Source of the DNA: Methylobacter sp.
Lineage (GTDB): Bacteria; Pseudomonadota; Gammaproteobacteria; Methylococcales; Methylomonadaceae
Assembly: GCF_004322395.1 (NCBI RefSeq)
Contig: NZ_SCTW01000141.1
Coordinates: 1 to 35,367 of the forward strand
Direction of reading: 5' to 3'
Length of the DNA: 35,367 nt
Shown: positions 7,791 to 15,660 of the stretch, one piece after another
How positions within the stretch are numbered: the stretch's first letter is position 1
How the letters are laid out: every line of letters begins with the position of its first letter
Notes under the pieces: generated by a model
Seen by the model: only the letters and a program-made list of their open reading frames with translations
Database searches by the model: none
Told to the model about the DNA's origin: nothing
Position numbers and translations under genes: made by a program

Positions 7791-9635
7791 CTATGACCAA
7801 CGGACTTCATGCAAACCATTTATATCGACTCTTTGCAATACGTCATTAATTTGAAAGGTATTTTGCTTAAGAAACTGTTCACTTGGTTTGCCAAAAATAT
7901 AACCCTGCCCATAATTGACGCCTATTTCTCTTAAAATTTTTATCGTTTTTGGGCAATCGACAAATTCGGCTATGGTTTTTTTACCTAATTTTTTTGCAAT
8001 CTGGTGCATTGACTGCACCAACACTTGGTCTGTTTCATCATTCGTCAGATTCTGAATAAACTGGCCATCGATTTTCACATAATCAACAGGAAATTTTTTT
8101 AGATAATTAAAAGAGCAAAAGCCGGCGCCAAAATCATCCAAAGCAAAATGGCAGCCCAACGCGCGAATTTGATAAATCATCGATCTTGATTGTTTAAAAT
8201 TATCTATCGCTGCCGTCTCAGTAATTTCAAAAGTAATGCGTTCGGCTCTAACAGAGGTCATTTCAAGTTTTTGTTTAATCATCGGCAATAAAGATTCATC
8301 TTGAAAAGCAACACTGGAAAGATTGATCGCTAAAGCAATATGCGATAATTCAACGGGCAATGCAGCAAGATAATCAATAGCATTTTCGACTACCCAGGAA
8401 TCAATTCCATGAATCAAACCCATTCTTTCAGCTGCTGGAATAAATTCCCCAGGACAAATCACCGCACCATTTTCGCCTCTTAATCGGATTAAGACTTCAT
8501 AATGAGAAATATTACCATCGGTAAGATTTATAACCGGTTGAAATAATAAAAAGAAACTTTTGTTTAGAAAAGCCTCTCTTATGATGGGAACCCAATAAAT
8601 ATCACGATGCCTCTCTCTAATAGCAGTATCTTCATTGTCATATTTCCAGATCATATTTCGTCCATTTGTCTTAGCCATACAACAAGCTTGATGAGCCTGA
8701 AAGATTAGTTCACGAGGATGTACGATTGATTTTGCAGAGTTTAACGAACTTAACCCTATTGAAGCAGTAATATTGTAAGCAACCGTTCCAATTACAAAAC
8801 GGAAATTATCTAAAGCTGTTCTGATATTTTTCGACCAGTTCTCAGCCTGAGAAACCGTGCAGTTCTCCAGATAAAGACCGAATTTATCAGAGTCAATTCT
8901 GGCTAACAGCCCAACATTGTTTAACGCGTTTCTTATTAAACCGATGACGTCTATCAGTAAGCGATCTCCAACATCAAAACCTTCGAGTTCATTAAGCAAA
9001 CTGAACCGGTCGAGATCGATGAACAACAACACACTGTCTTGAGAAAAGTTTCTGCTGCTATTTCTGTTCAATGTCAGCTGGATATGTTGCTCTAAACTGC
9101 TCCTGTTAAGCAGACCTGTAAGTTCATCATGTCCAACTAAGTATTTAAGCTTTGCATCTACAAGTTTTCGTTCAGATAATTCTGTTAACAGTCTTTCTTG
9201 CTGTTTGTAGCGCAGATATTTTTCACTCTTCAAACAAATGAGAAAATTAACCGCCATTTGCAACTCAATCGAGCTGTAGTCTCTCTTTAATTGATAAACC
9301 AGATCCTGACTATCCAGTTGCCAATCATCACTATCAGGAGCTAAATCTTTTTTTAAAATAAGCAGAGGAATAAATACTCCGCCATCCCATTGGGAAAAAG
9401 ATTTATATAAATCCTTAATCTGACAATCGGGCAAGTCATTACTGATAATAATCAGCCCTATCGCTTCCGGGTTTTCATAATATTCTCTGATAATCTTATA
9501 GATTTCAGCGCCATTAACGCCAAATTTAAAATTACAAAAACCTTTACTCTGTAATTCCTCAGTAATTCTTGCTATTGAAGACGCATTAGTCTCGGCAATA
9601 ATGATAATTTCTTGTTTTCGCGAATTAAATAACAC
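7791..9635 (-). CDS. Receiver-like / degenerate GGDEF / EAL phosphodiesterase
   Basis: A protein of about 614 residues with three regions. Residues 1-110 resemble a receiver domain (QEIIIIAET, IGLIIISNDLPD). The next domain begins HDELTGLLNRSSLE but its signature GGDEF is DSDKF, so cyclase activity is unlikely. The C-terminal EAL domain keeps its catalytic set: YEVLIRL (Glu), INLSS, FEITET, DDFGAG, VKIDG, IAEFV and GYIFGKP. The likely role is c-di-GMP hydrolysis, with the degenerate GGDEF perhaps sensing GTP. The open frame can start with TTG at 9647, but I favour GTG at 9635 because GGAG lies 6 bases upstream. Base composition is markedly AT-rich relative to neighbours. Confidence 0.9.
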   Translation of the reverse strand: MLFNSRKQEIIIIAETNASSIARITEELQSKGFCNFKFGVNGAEIYKIIREYYENPEAIGLIIISNDLPDCQIKDLYKSFSQWDGGVFIPLLILKKDLAPDSDDWQLDSQDLVYQLKRDYSSIELQMAVNFLICLKSEKYLRYKQQERLLTELSERKLVDAKLKYLVGHDELTGLLNRSSLEQHIQLTLNRNSSRNFSQDSVLLFIDLDRFSLLNELEGFDVGDRLLIDVIGLIRNALNNVGLLARIDSDKFGLYLENCTVSQAENWSKNIRTALDNFRFVIGTVAYNITASIGLSSLNSAKSIVHPRELIFQAHQACCMAKTNGRNMIWKYDNEDTAIRERHRDIYWVPIIREAFLNKSFFLLFQPVINLTDGNISHYEVLIRLRGENGAVICPGEFIPAAERMGLIHGIDSWVVENAIDYLAALPVELSHIALAINLSSVAFQDESLLPMIKQKLEMTSVRAERITFEITETAAIDNFKQSRSMIYQIRALGCHFALDDFGAGFCSFNYLKKFPVDYVKIDGQFIQNLTNDETDQVLVQSMHQIAKKLGKKTIAEFVDCPKTIKILREIGVNYGQGYIFGKPSEQFLKQNTFQINDVLQRVDINGLHEVRWS

Positions 9636-9964
9636 ATTAATCTCCAAACAGAATTGTAAGACATAATAATCAAATTTCAGAAAGCTTCAAAAAATTCCGC
9701 CTGCCAACAAGTCCAGTGTTAATGAACTTTTTATTATCAATTAGTTACATTTGCGGGTGAGCGCCAGAACAGTCGAACCATGAACGCAACCAGCTTTTAG
9801 TAGTCTTCTTTGTATCTTTATTGCTTACAAAACTCAAACTATCTAAATTAACGCTAGTTTTAATAATTTTTCTTGTATTCCTTCAAATTCTAACTAGTCT
9901 TTATTACATTAGTTCGTTTGTGTGTCTTATTTAAAAATTATATACAATAAAATTTGATTTTCCC
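9636..9964. other. AT-rich divergent intergenic region
   Basis: This gap separates the EAL and HDOD genes, which are divergent. It is AT-rich with several A/T runs. A TATACAAT-like box lies near 9940, upstream of the HDOD gene, but no matching -35 box is clear. No RNA gene or coding relic seen. Confidence 0.4.
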
Positions 9965-10807
9965 ATGTTAGCCGCCATTTTATCTAATTTAAAAATATCA
10001 GATTTGTTCAAAGGGGACTTACAACTGACGTCGCCACCGAATATTTATTTTGAACTGCAACAAATCATTGCAAATCCTGATAAGTCAATTACGGATATCG
10101 GCTTTATCATTGAACAAGATCCTGCATTATCTATCCGGTTGCTTAAAATAGTTAATAGCGCTTTTTTTGGCCTTCCTGGACAAATCACAACAATTAAGCA
10201 CGCCATAGCTATTATTGGAGTAAAGGAATTACAAAATCTGGTACTGGCTACTGTTATTATTGACAAGTTTTCGTCGCTGCCGAGTGGCCTCCTCTCCATG
10301 CAAGATTTTTGGGCAAGAAGTTTGCGCTGCGCACTTATTAGTAAAGAGCTCTGCATATACAAAATAAATAAAAGCGACCTTGATTCAATATTTATTTGCG
10401 GATTACTGCACGATATTGGCCAACTGGTTTTCTACCGCAGAATTCCTGAACTAGCGCGTCAAATCGGTCTTTTAGTTGAATCGAGCGGTGCTAATGAAAT
10501 TCAGGCAGAAAATAATATACTCGGTTTTAATCATTATCAGACGGGTGCTGAATTAGTCCGGTTATGGAAACTGCCTGAAATCATAATTGAAACCATTGGC
10601 CAACATAATAATCCTGATTACGCGGGCGTTTTTGCAGATGCCGCATCAACTATAAGAGCTGCTAGTTACTTGTGTAGAATGGAGCACGTTGACGCTCATC
10701 TAAACACTTTTTGCAATATACCTGTGGAAGATTTAAGTGATATTATTGATAGAGTCCACGTCCAATTTGAATCTGTTTTTAAAATTTTCTATCCAACATT
10801 TAATTAG
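9965..10807 (+). CDS. HDOD domain protein
   Basis: A 280-residue stand-alone HDOD protein. The domain fills most of it: SPPNIYFELQQIIANPDKSI, then IIEQDPALSIRLLKIVNSAFFG, then IKHAIAIIGVKELQNLVL, and an HD-like CGLLHDIGQLVFYR. HDOD proteins are regulatory relatives of HD hydrolases and often act in chemotaxis, c-di-GMP or stress signalling; most are not shown to be enzymes. The ATG at 9965 lacks a clear Shine-Dalgarno. Base composition is AT-rich, like the divergent EAL gene. The function here cannot be narrowed further. Confidence 0.88.
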   Translation: MLAAILSNLKISDLFKGDLQLTSPPNIYFELQQIIANPDKSITDIGFIIEQDPALSIRLLKIVNSAFFGLPGQITTIKHAIAIIGVKELQNLVLATVIIDKFSSLPSGLLSMQDFWARSLRCALISKELCIYKINKSDLDSIFICGLLHDIGQLVFYRRIPELARQIGLLVESSGANEIQAENNILGFNHYQTGAELVRLWKLPEIIIETIGQHNNPDYAGVFADAASTIRAASYLCRMEHVDAHLNTFCNIPVEDLSDIIDRVHVQFESVFKIFYPTFN

Positions 10808-10971
10808 CTATACGCTGATGCATCATGGAAACGGAGCGTTACCGTAGTGAAAGGCATGGTTGAAACCGGCTAGGTTAATAAAAACGACATAGAAATTGCA
10901 GCCGCTATTGTGGCGTAGGGCTTACATACCTTAGGTTTTAAAGTGCTTTTAGAACAGCAGGTGACATGTTT
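10808..10971 (+). pseudogene. Unidentified coding relic
   Basis: In one plus-strand frame the translation looks protein-like: YADASWKRSVTVVKGMVETG, a TAG, VNKNDIEIAAAIVA, a second TAG, then GLHTLGFKVLLEQQ. Two amber codons interrupt it and I do not recognise the family. It runs directly into the CRISPR-like repeat. It may be the edge of a gene cut by whatever rearrangement collapsed the CRISPR locus, or chance. Confidence 0.3.
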
Positions 10972-10972
10972 A

Positions 10973-11000
10973 GGTTCATCCCCACAGGTGTGGGAAACAC
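10973..11000 (-). CRISPR. Solitary type I-E-like CRISPR repeat
   Basis: Read on the minus strand, this 28-base unit begins GTGTTTCCCACACC and ends GTGGGGATGAACC. That is the layout of a type I-E repeat: GTGTTCCCC-like start, central palindrome, GATGAACC 5'-handle end. Only one copy exists in the window, so this is a remnant and not an array. Its sense orientation matches the cas3 relic beside it. Confidence 0.65.
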
Positions 11001-11498
11001 CTTTAAGATTTCCTTTGGGTAGCATGCCATGATGACCAGTGACTATTTCCAGCCAAGGTTCAAAGTTTCTTAGTCATGATCGATGTCTGAACGATCCAGC
11101 TCATCTAACGGGAATTTCTCAGCCAGAAAAGCCGATTGAAGAACTTCGCGCCAAAGACAAAACCCTAAACTATCGTGCCGTTCCGAATAATGCATATTGG
11201 GGTTGTCTTTTACCAAATCAGGCGACAAACCCGGTTTCAATCCTTGAAAAGTACGGGAAAACTTACCCAAATCATGTAAAGCCAAACACAAAACAAATAA
11301 TGTTCTTAGCCATTCCGGCTCGACTTCCAGTTATTTTGCTAACTGCTTGCAAAGCGGTTTGGTGGGCACCAATAATTGCCATCCTACTGCTGCCATATCC
11401 AAACAATGGTAAGGCAACAGATGATACTTCGCCCCATTTTCATTATCTGAACCGGCCTTGCCCCAATATTTGTAATACAGACTTTCCTTTACACTCAT
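11001..11498 (-). pseudogene. cas3: cas3 (type I-E) 5'-end fragment, broken
   Basis: From an ATG at 11498 the frame reads MSVKESLYYKYWGKA, then YHLLPYHCLDMAAVG, then LCKQLAK. A TAA stop at 11331-11333 interrupts, after which the same frame continues LEVEPEWLRTLFV, ALHDLGKFSRTFQ and so on to a stop at 11070-11072. After one frameshift comes FEPWLEIVTGHHGMLPKG (about 11064-11011). YHLLPYHCLDVAAVG-, HDLGKFS- and TGHHG-type motifs in this order are the N-terminal HD nuclease domain of Cas3 in type I CRISPR systems, best matching the I-E style. The helicase half and all other cas genes are absent. The CRISPR-like repeat starts about 25 bases beyond the TGHHG codons. Confidence 0.8.
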
Positions 11499-11561
11499 CA
11501 CCTAGCGATCAACTTAAGCCCCATTATCCACACTCACGACCTCAATCGGTGAGGTTGAACT

Positions 11562-11785
11562 TTATTTTTTATAAATTTTTTGCATGGCCTCTATTTGTTC
11601 CCTGACGCCATCTAACAAAAACTGCGGCGATTTAACCTCCACTTTCGAGCCATGCTTGAGGATGATCCATGATCAATTCTCGACTGTCGTTAAACGGGAT
11701 GCTCAACTGGTAGTTGCCGTTGATGTTTAATTTGTAGTGTCGGTTCCAATCCAGACCGTTACCCGATAAAGCACGGTTATTAAAT
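11562..11785 (-). pseudogene. WYL-domain regulator C-terminal fragment, frameshifted
   Basis: The minus strand reads RALSGNGLDWNRHYKLNI, then YQLSIPFNDSRELIMD. After a one-base shift it continues ILKHGSKVEVKSPQFL, then LDGVREQIEAMQKIYKK and a stop at 11562-11564. The PFNDSRELIMDILKHG-VEV pattern is typical of the C-terminus of WYL-domain transcription regulators of the YafY kind. Such regulators are often encoded immediately upstream of type I cas operons, and here the fragment sits 63 bases before the cas3 relic on the same strand. The DNA-binding half is missing. Confidence 0.65.
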
Positions 11786-11793
11786 TTTACGCA

Positions 11794-11828
11794 TAAAAAA
11801 AGCCCTACACTTGCATGTAGGGCTTTGT
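11794..11828 (-). terminator. Rho-independent terminator of the tRNA operon
   Basis: On the minus strand a perfect stem of AGCCCTACA and TGTAGGGCT with a short TGCAAG-type loop is followed by a run of seven T. It begins about 7 bases after the tRNA-Asn gene, in the correct orientation to end the two-tRNA transcript. Confidence 0.92.
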
Positions 11829-11834
11829 TTTATT

Positions 11835-11910
11835 TGGCTCCCCCGGACGGGCTCGAACCGCCGACCTAATGATTAACAGTCATCCGCTCTACCGACTGAG
11901 CTACAGGGGA
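11835..11910 (-). tRNA. tRNA-Asn (GTT)
   Basis: 76 bases on the minus strand starting TCCCCTGTAGCTCAGTCGG. The D arm, the anticodon loop CTGTTAA (anticodon GTT), the T arm with GGTTCGAGCC, the acceptor pairing TCCCCTG/CGGGGGA (one wobble) and an encoded CCA end are all present. It lies 17 bases downstream of tRNA-Arg and is followed by a terminator. Confidence 0.97.
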
Positions 11911-11927
11911 TTAAAACTTTTTCAGTA

Positions 11928-12004
11928 TGGCGCGCCCGGAGAGATTCGAACTCCCGACCGCACGGTTCGTAGCCGTGTACTCTATCCAGCTGAGCTACGG
12001 GCGC
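11928..12004 (-). tRNA. tRNA-Arg (ACG)
   Basis: 77 bases on the minus strand starting GCGCCCGTAGCTCAGCTGG. The anticodon loop CTACGAA gives ACG, which becomes ICG after deamination and reads CGN codons. The T arm (AGTTCGAAT), the acceptor stem GCGCCCG/CGGGCGC and the encoded CCA are intact. It is the first gene of a two-tRNA operon. Confidence 0.97.
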
Positions 12005-12240
12005 CGTACTGAGACGCGTATTATGCTTTCTAAGCCTTCTTCTGTCAACTGTAAATTTGGCCACTTTCATGCCGGAACTGAAATGAAAGGTTGATGTTAT
12101 GTCAGAGAGTTTTATCGTCCGGCAAAATCAAAAGATTTATTTGATGCTCTCAGCTTATCGAAAAAAGAATTTTTCCTATAGCTAATAAATCTTCATACAT
12201 GAATAATGTAACAATCTTTTGAATTTCAATATCTCCACCG

Positions 12241-13569
12241 ATGAGCCTACGTTACCGAATTAACATAAGAATACTGTTCTCCTCCCTGTGTATTCTGATA
12301 CTGGGTAGTTCAATAGCCATCTGGCAGGCGCGCGGTGCGGTAAATAAGGAAATCGATTCCTCCATTAATATGGTTGTGCAATTGATAACATTCGGCCTTT
12401 CTCAAACTCTGTTTAATGAAACCGAGTGGTTGCCGAAACTTAATTCAATGAATCAAACCCGGCATTTAAGCATTCAATTGAAAGAACCTTCAGGGCAAAT
12501 CATCAGTTTTGCCGATAAAAAACAACAGATCAATAATGATGAGAAGCCGCCGCAATGGTTTATCACTCTGGTTAGTGTTGACTATCCTAAGGTTGAGCGT
12601 CAAATTACCAGTTTCAACGGCGAACAAATCACTTTGATTATTCAGGCCAATCCGTTGGATGAAATTACCGAAGTCTGGCAGGAAAGCCTAGGTTTTTTCA
12701 GTTCACTTTTTTTGTTGACCTTGTTTACCTTTTTGGCTGTCAATTTGGCTTTTGATAAAGCGCTTAAATCCATTGCCGTCATTGTTGATGCGCTAAAAGT
12801 CATTGAAACAGGACATTACCAACAAAAGTTGCCCGACTTTTCCATTCAGGAATATGACAGTATCGCCAAAGCCATCAATCATATGACTGATAAGCTGAAT
12901 GCCAGTCAGCTGGAAAACCGGGCATTAGCTCAACATACTTTGGAAATACAGGAAGACGAACGACAACGGCTCTCGCAGGAATTGCATGACGAACTGGGGC
13001 AATCTCTGACTGCTATTAAAGTGATGGCGGTGACTGCAGGGCGTTCCCAAGCTGGAACAGGGGAGGACATTAAACAAACGACCGACTCGATTGTCACTAT
13101 CTGCGATCATTTAATGACTGTGGTGCGTTCCATGATGCACCAACTGCACCCGTTGGTATTAACCGAGCTGGGGCTGAAAGCTACTATGGAAGACTTGTTA
13201 AACCACTGGTCGAGTAGAAATCCGGAATTAAAACTTACCATTATCTGTCCTGACGAAGTCGATCAGCTTGAGCAAAAAATCACCATTCAAATATTCAGAG
13301 TTGTTCAGGAATGCTTAACCAATATTGTTCGTCATGCACAGGCAAATCAAGCCGCTATCAGCCTGGAAATAGAGCATCAAGCTAAAACCGGAACAGCGTT
13401 ACGGCTCAAAGTAGCCGACAATGGACAAGGCTGTGCAATTGATAATATTAAAACCGGTTTTGGATTGTTAGGTATGAGAGAAAGAATCAGCAGCTTGGGC
13501 GGCGAATTCACTATACAGACTCAGCCGCAACAAGGCATGAGCATCATAGCGACCATTCCATTATCATGA
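12241..13569 (+). CDS. NarX/UhpB-type sensor histidine kinase
   Basis: Membrane histidine kinase of the HisKA_3 family, 442 residues. A first membrane segment lies at about residues 10-27 and a second at about 152-170. Between them is a periplasmic sensor of about 120 residues that I do not recognise. A HAMP-like linker follows to about 225, then the H-box QEDERQRLSQELHDELGQ with the phosphorylated His at residue 249. The ATPase motifs are VVQECLTNIVRHAQA, VADNGQGC and GFGLLGMRERI. The stop overlaps the start of the response regulator by four bases (ATGA), so the two are translationally coupled. The signal is unknown; nitrate-type P-box sequence is not evident. Confidence 0.93.
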   Translation: MSLRYRINIRILFSSLCILILGSSIAIWQARGAVNKEIDSSINMVVQLITFGLSQTLFNETEWLPKLNSMNQTRHLSIQLKEPSGQIISFADKKQQINNDEKPPQWFITLVSVDYPKVERQITSFNGEQITLIIQANPLDEITEVWQESLGFFSSLFLLTLFTFLAVNLAFDKALKSIAVIVDALKVIETGHYQQKLPDFSIQEYDSIAKAINHMTDKLNASQLENRALAQHTLEIQEDERQRLSQELHDELGQSLTAIKVMAVTAGRSQAGTGEDIKQTTDSIVTICDHLMTVVRSMMHQLHPLVLTELGLKATMEDLLNHWSSRNPELKLTIICPDEVDQLEQKITIQIFRVVQECLTNIVRHAQANQAAISLEIEHQAKTGTALRLKVADNGQGCAIDNIKTGFGLLGMRERISSLGGEFTIQTQPQQGMSIIATIPLS

Positions 13570-14210
13570 AAGACAAAATAAAAGTCATACTGGTTGACGA
13601 CCATGCCGTGGTACGCGCAGGCTTCAGGATGCTGTTATCGACCGAAGCCGATATTGACGTAATTGCTGAAGCTGAACGGGGTGAAGTGGCCTGTCAGCTG
13701 TACCTGGAACAACAACCGGATGTGATGGTGCTGGACTTATCGATGCCCGGTATCGGTGGGTTGGAAAGCATACGCCGCATCTGCAATCGCGACAGTAACG
13801 CCAAGATACTGGTCTTTAGCGTTCACGACGAAATGGTTTATGTCGATAGGGCCATGAAAGCCGGAGCAAAAGGCTATATCACCAAAAACAGCGCGCCCGG
13901 AATTCTGGTCGCAGCGATACAGAAAATAGCCCAAGGCGAAATTTATATCGAACAGGGTTTGATGAAAAATATATCGCTGCAAAATAGCGAACCCGATTAC
14001 CAAACTCTTGTAGATACCTTGTCGGCCAGGGAATTCGATATTTTTCTGCTGCTGGCAAAAGGTCTAACCGCCCACAAAATCGCCGACGAACTTTGTCTGG
14101 GTTATAAAACCGTCGCCAACTACGGTACGCAAATAAAAAGTAAACTTAAGGTTTCAACCGTCGCCGAGCTGGCGCATATTGCGATGGTTTTGAGTGTAAT
14201 GAAGAATTGA
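13566..14210 (+). CDS. NarL/FixJ-family response regulator
   Basis: 214 residues. The receiver domain has DD at 11-12, the phospho-acceptor Asp at 57 (VMVLDLSMPG) and the conserved Lys in GYITKNSAPG. The C-terminal LuxR-type helix-turn-helix is LSAREFDIFLLLAKGLTAHKIADEL followed by GYKTVANYGTQIKSKL. One oddity is YGTQIKSKL where most members have HxxxIxxKL. It is the partner of the upstream kinase, and its targets are not visible. Confidence 0.95.
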   Translation: MKDKIKVILVDDHAVVRAGFRMLLSTEADIDVIAEAERGEVACQLYLEQQPDVMVLDLSMPGIGGLESIRRICNRDSNAKILVFSVHDEMVYVDRAMKAGAKGYITKNSAPGILVAAIQKIAQGEIYIEQGLMKNISLQNSEPDYQTLVDTLSAREFDIFLLLAKGLTAHKIADELCLGYKTVANYGTQIKSKLKVSTVAELAHIAMVLSVMKN

Positions 14211-14266
14211 AATGATCGTCAACTCGCATAGAGCGGCATTGCATAACCTTATGGCTTTGTTCGACT

Positions 14267-14695
14267 CTACTCCAGCCATTCGATAATATGGTCTTCCAAG
14301 TCATCAATTTCAGATTCTCTCATTGCATAACTGCTAATTGAAACGCCTGCGTCATGAACGCTATCAGGGTTTTTTGATATTAGCGGATGCCAAGCCGGAA
14401 GTTTTTCTCCATCGCTTAACAGCCGATAAGCGCAGGTTGCCGGTAACCAGTTGTATTCAGAAAAGTCATGCTGTTTTAAGTCCAAACATTCAGGGACTAA
14501 TTGGGCGCGTTCGGGATAGCGAGTACAGCGGCAAGTATCCAGGTCGATCAGGTTACAGACGACGCTGGTAAAGTAGATGTCGCCGGTATCTTCGTCTTCC
14601 AGTTTATGCAGACAGCACTTGCCGCAGTTGTCGCATAATGACTCCCACTCTTCGGTAGTCATTTCAGATAGTTTCTTAGTTTCCCAAAAGTTCAT
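14267..14695 (-). CDS. UPF0260 family protein YcgN-like
   Basis: 142 residues with a Cys-rich N-terminal half: CDNCGKCCLHKLED, then VVCNLIDLDTCRCTRYPER, then PECLDL and LPATCAYRLL. This is the zinc/iron-sulfur cluster binding CxxCxxCC pattern of the YkgJ superfamily, and the full length and tail fit the YcgN (UPF0260) branch. The function is not established. The gene is convergent with the response regulator and lies about 40 bases from the end of the PHP gene, so the two may share a transcript. Confidence 0.9.
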   Translation of the reverse strand: MNFWETKKLSEMTTEEWESLCDNCGKCCLHKLEDEDTGDIYFTSVVCNLIDLDTCRCTRYPERAQLVPECLDLKQHDFSEYNWLPATCAYRLLSDGEKLPAWHPLISKNPDSVHDAGVSISSYAMRESEIDDLEDHIIEWLE

Positions 14696-14734
14696 GTGGC
14701 AGTTCTCATTAACAGGCTGAAGTTATGTTGAACA

Positions 14735-15568
14735 TTAATTAAGCAGTTCCCAGACCGGTTTGATGTTTGGAGGTAACGGCGCAAGTCTGCCTAATTCCAC
14801 CCATTGGTTATCTGGGCTGTGAAAGTCGGAACCGACTGAACCGGCCAGCTCAAAGCGCGTTGCGTAACCGGCAACCAATTTTATTTCGTCGCTATTATAT
14901 CGGCCTGTTACGACTTCTATGCCGAGTCCTCCGGCTTCTTTAAATGCTGCTAATAAGCGTTTCATCCAACTGGCGGTTAATTTGTAGCGCAAAGGATGCG
15001 CTAATACCGCAACACCGCCGGATTGAATGATCCAACTTACCGCTAGTTCCATCTCCGCCCATATCGTCGGAACATAAGCGGCTTTTCCGGTGCCAAGATA
15101 GCGGTCGAAAGCTTCCTGTTGAGTGGAAACATGGAATTGCGATAGTAAAAAGTCGGCGAAATGGGTACGGGTGATCATACCTTCGCCCGCGGCTTTTTTG
15201 ACGGCTTCCAACGCTCCGGGAATGTGTTTTTTCTCCAGTTTATACGCGATTTTTTCAGCGCGCTCGGTGCGCATGATTTGTAGGTTGCGGGTGGCTTCGC
15301 GTAGCGGCGGATACGCTGGATCAATACCCAGTCCGACAATGTGAAAACACTTGTTTTGCCAACTGGTTGATAATTCAATGCCGGGTATTAATTTAATGCC
15401 TGTTGCGGTTGCTGCGGCTTGTGCCTCGCTAATGCCTGAGACCGTATCGTGATCGGTTAGAGCTAGCGAAGTAACGCCGTGCTCATAGGCGCGCCGCACT
15501 AATTCCGTCGGCGATAATGTGCCGTCGGAAGCGGTAGAGTGGCAGTGTAGATCGTAATTTTCAGTCAT
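14735..15568 (-). CDS. rnm: PHP-domain phosphoesterase (YciV / RNase AM family)
   Basis: 277 residues with the PHP metal-binding motifs in order: YDLHCHSTASDGT, ALTDHDTVSG, IPGIELST, AHPLRY and GSDFH. The family (YciV/TrpH) includes the 5'-3' exonuclease RNase AM, which also acts as 3',5'-nucleotide bisphosphate phosphatase. I place the start at the ATG at 15568 (MTENYDLHCHS). The open frame extends to 15622, but that part runs through a repeat and encodes unrelated residues. Gene symbol by family resemblance only. Confidence 0.87.
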   Translation of the reverse strand: MTENYDLHCHSTASDGTLSPTELVRRAYEHGVTSLALTDHDTVSGISEAQAAATATGIKLIPGIELSTSWQNKCFHIVGLGIDPAYPPLREATRNLQIMRTERAEKIAYKLEKKHIPGALEAVKKAAGEGMITRTHFADFLLSQFHVSTQQEAFDRYLGTGKAAYVPTIWAEMELAVSWIIQSGGVAVLAHPLRYKLTASWMKRLLAAFKEAGGLGIEVVTGRYNSDEIKLVAGYATRFELAGSVGSDFHSPDNQWVELGRLAPLPPNIKPVWELLN

Positions 15569-15590
15569 AGGTATTAGGTTAAAGATGCAA

Positions 15591-15642
15591 GGTGAAAGGC
15601 GCAAGGCGCAAGGCAGGTGCAACGTGTTTTTTGCCTTTCACC
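15591..15642. repeat. Inverted repeat between ABC exporter and PHP genes
   Basis: GGTGAAAGGC at 15591-15600 pairs with GCCTTTCACC at 15633-15642, a perfect 10-base stem. The interior has tandem GCAAGGC units, and further AAGGCAGG/CCTGCCTT complementarity extends to about 15661. It fills most of the 92-base gap and could be a dispersed repeat or an mRNA-stabilising hairpin. Confidence 0.6.
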
Positions 15643-15660
15643 TTATGCCCTTCGCCTGCC

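Noticed and set aside
10973-11000. A functional CRISPR array
   Set aside because: Only one repeat unit is present, with no second copy within several hundred bases. It is reported as a relic only.
11039-11605. A 188-codon plus-strand open frame
   Set aside because: It is the antisense of the cas3 relic. Its translation is Pro/Asn/Thr-rich without domain features, whereas the minus strand shows clear Cas3 motifs.
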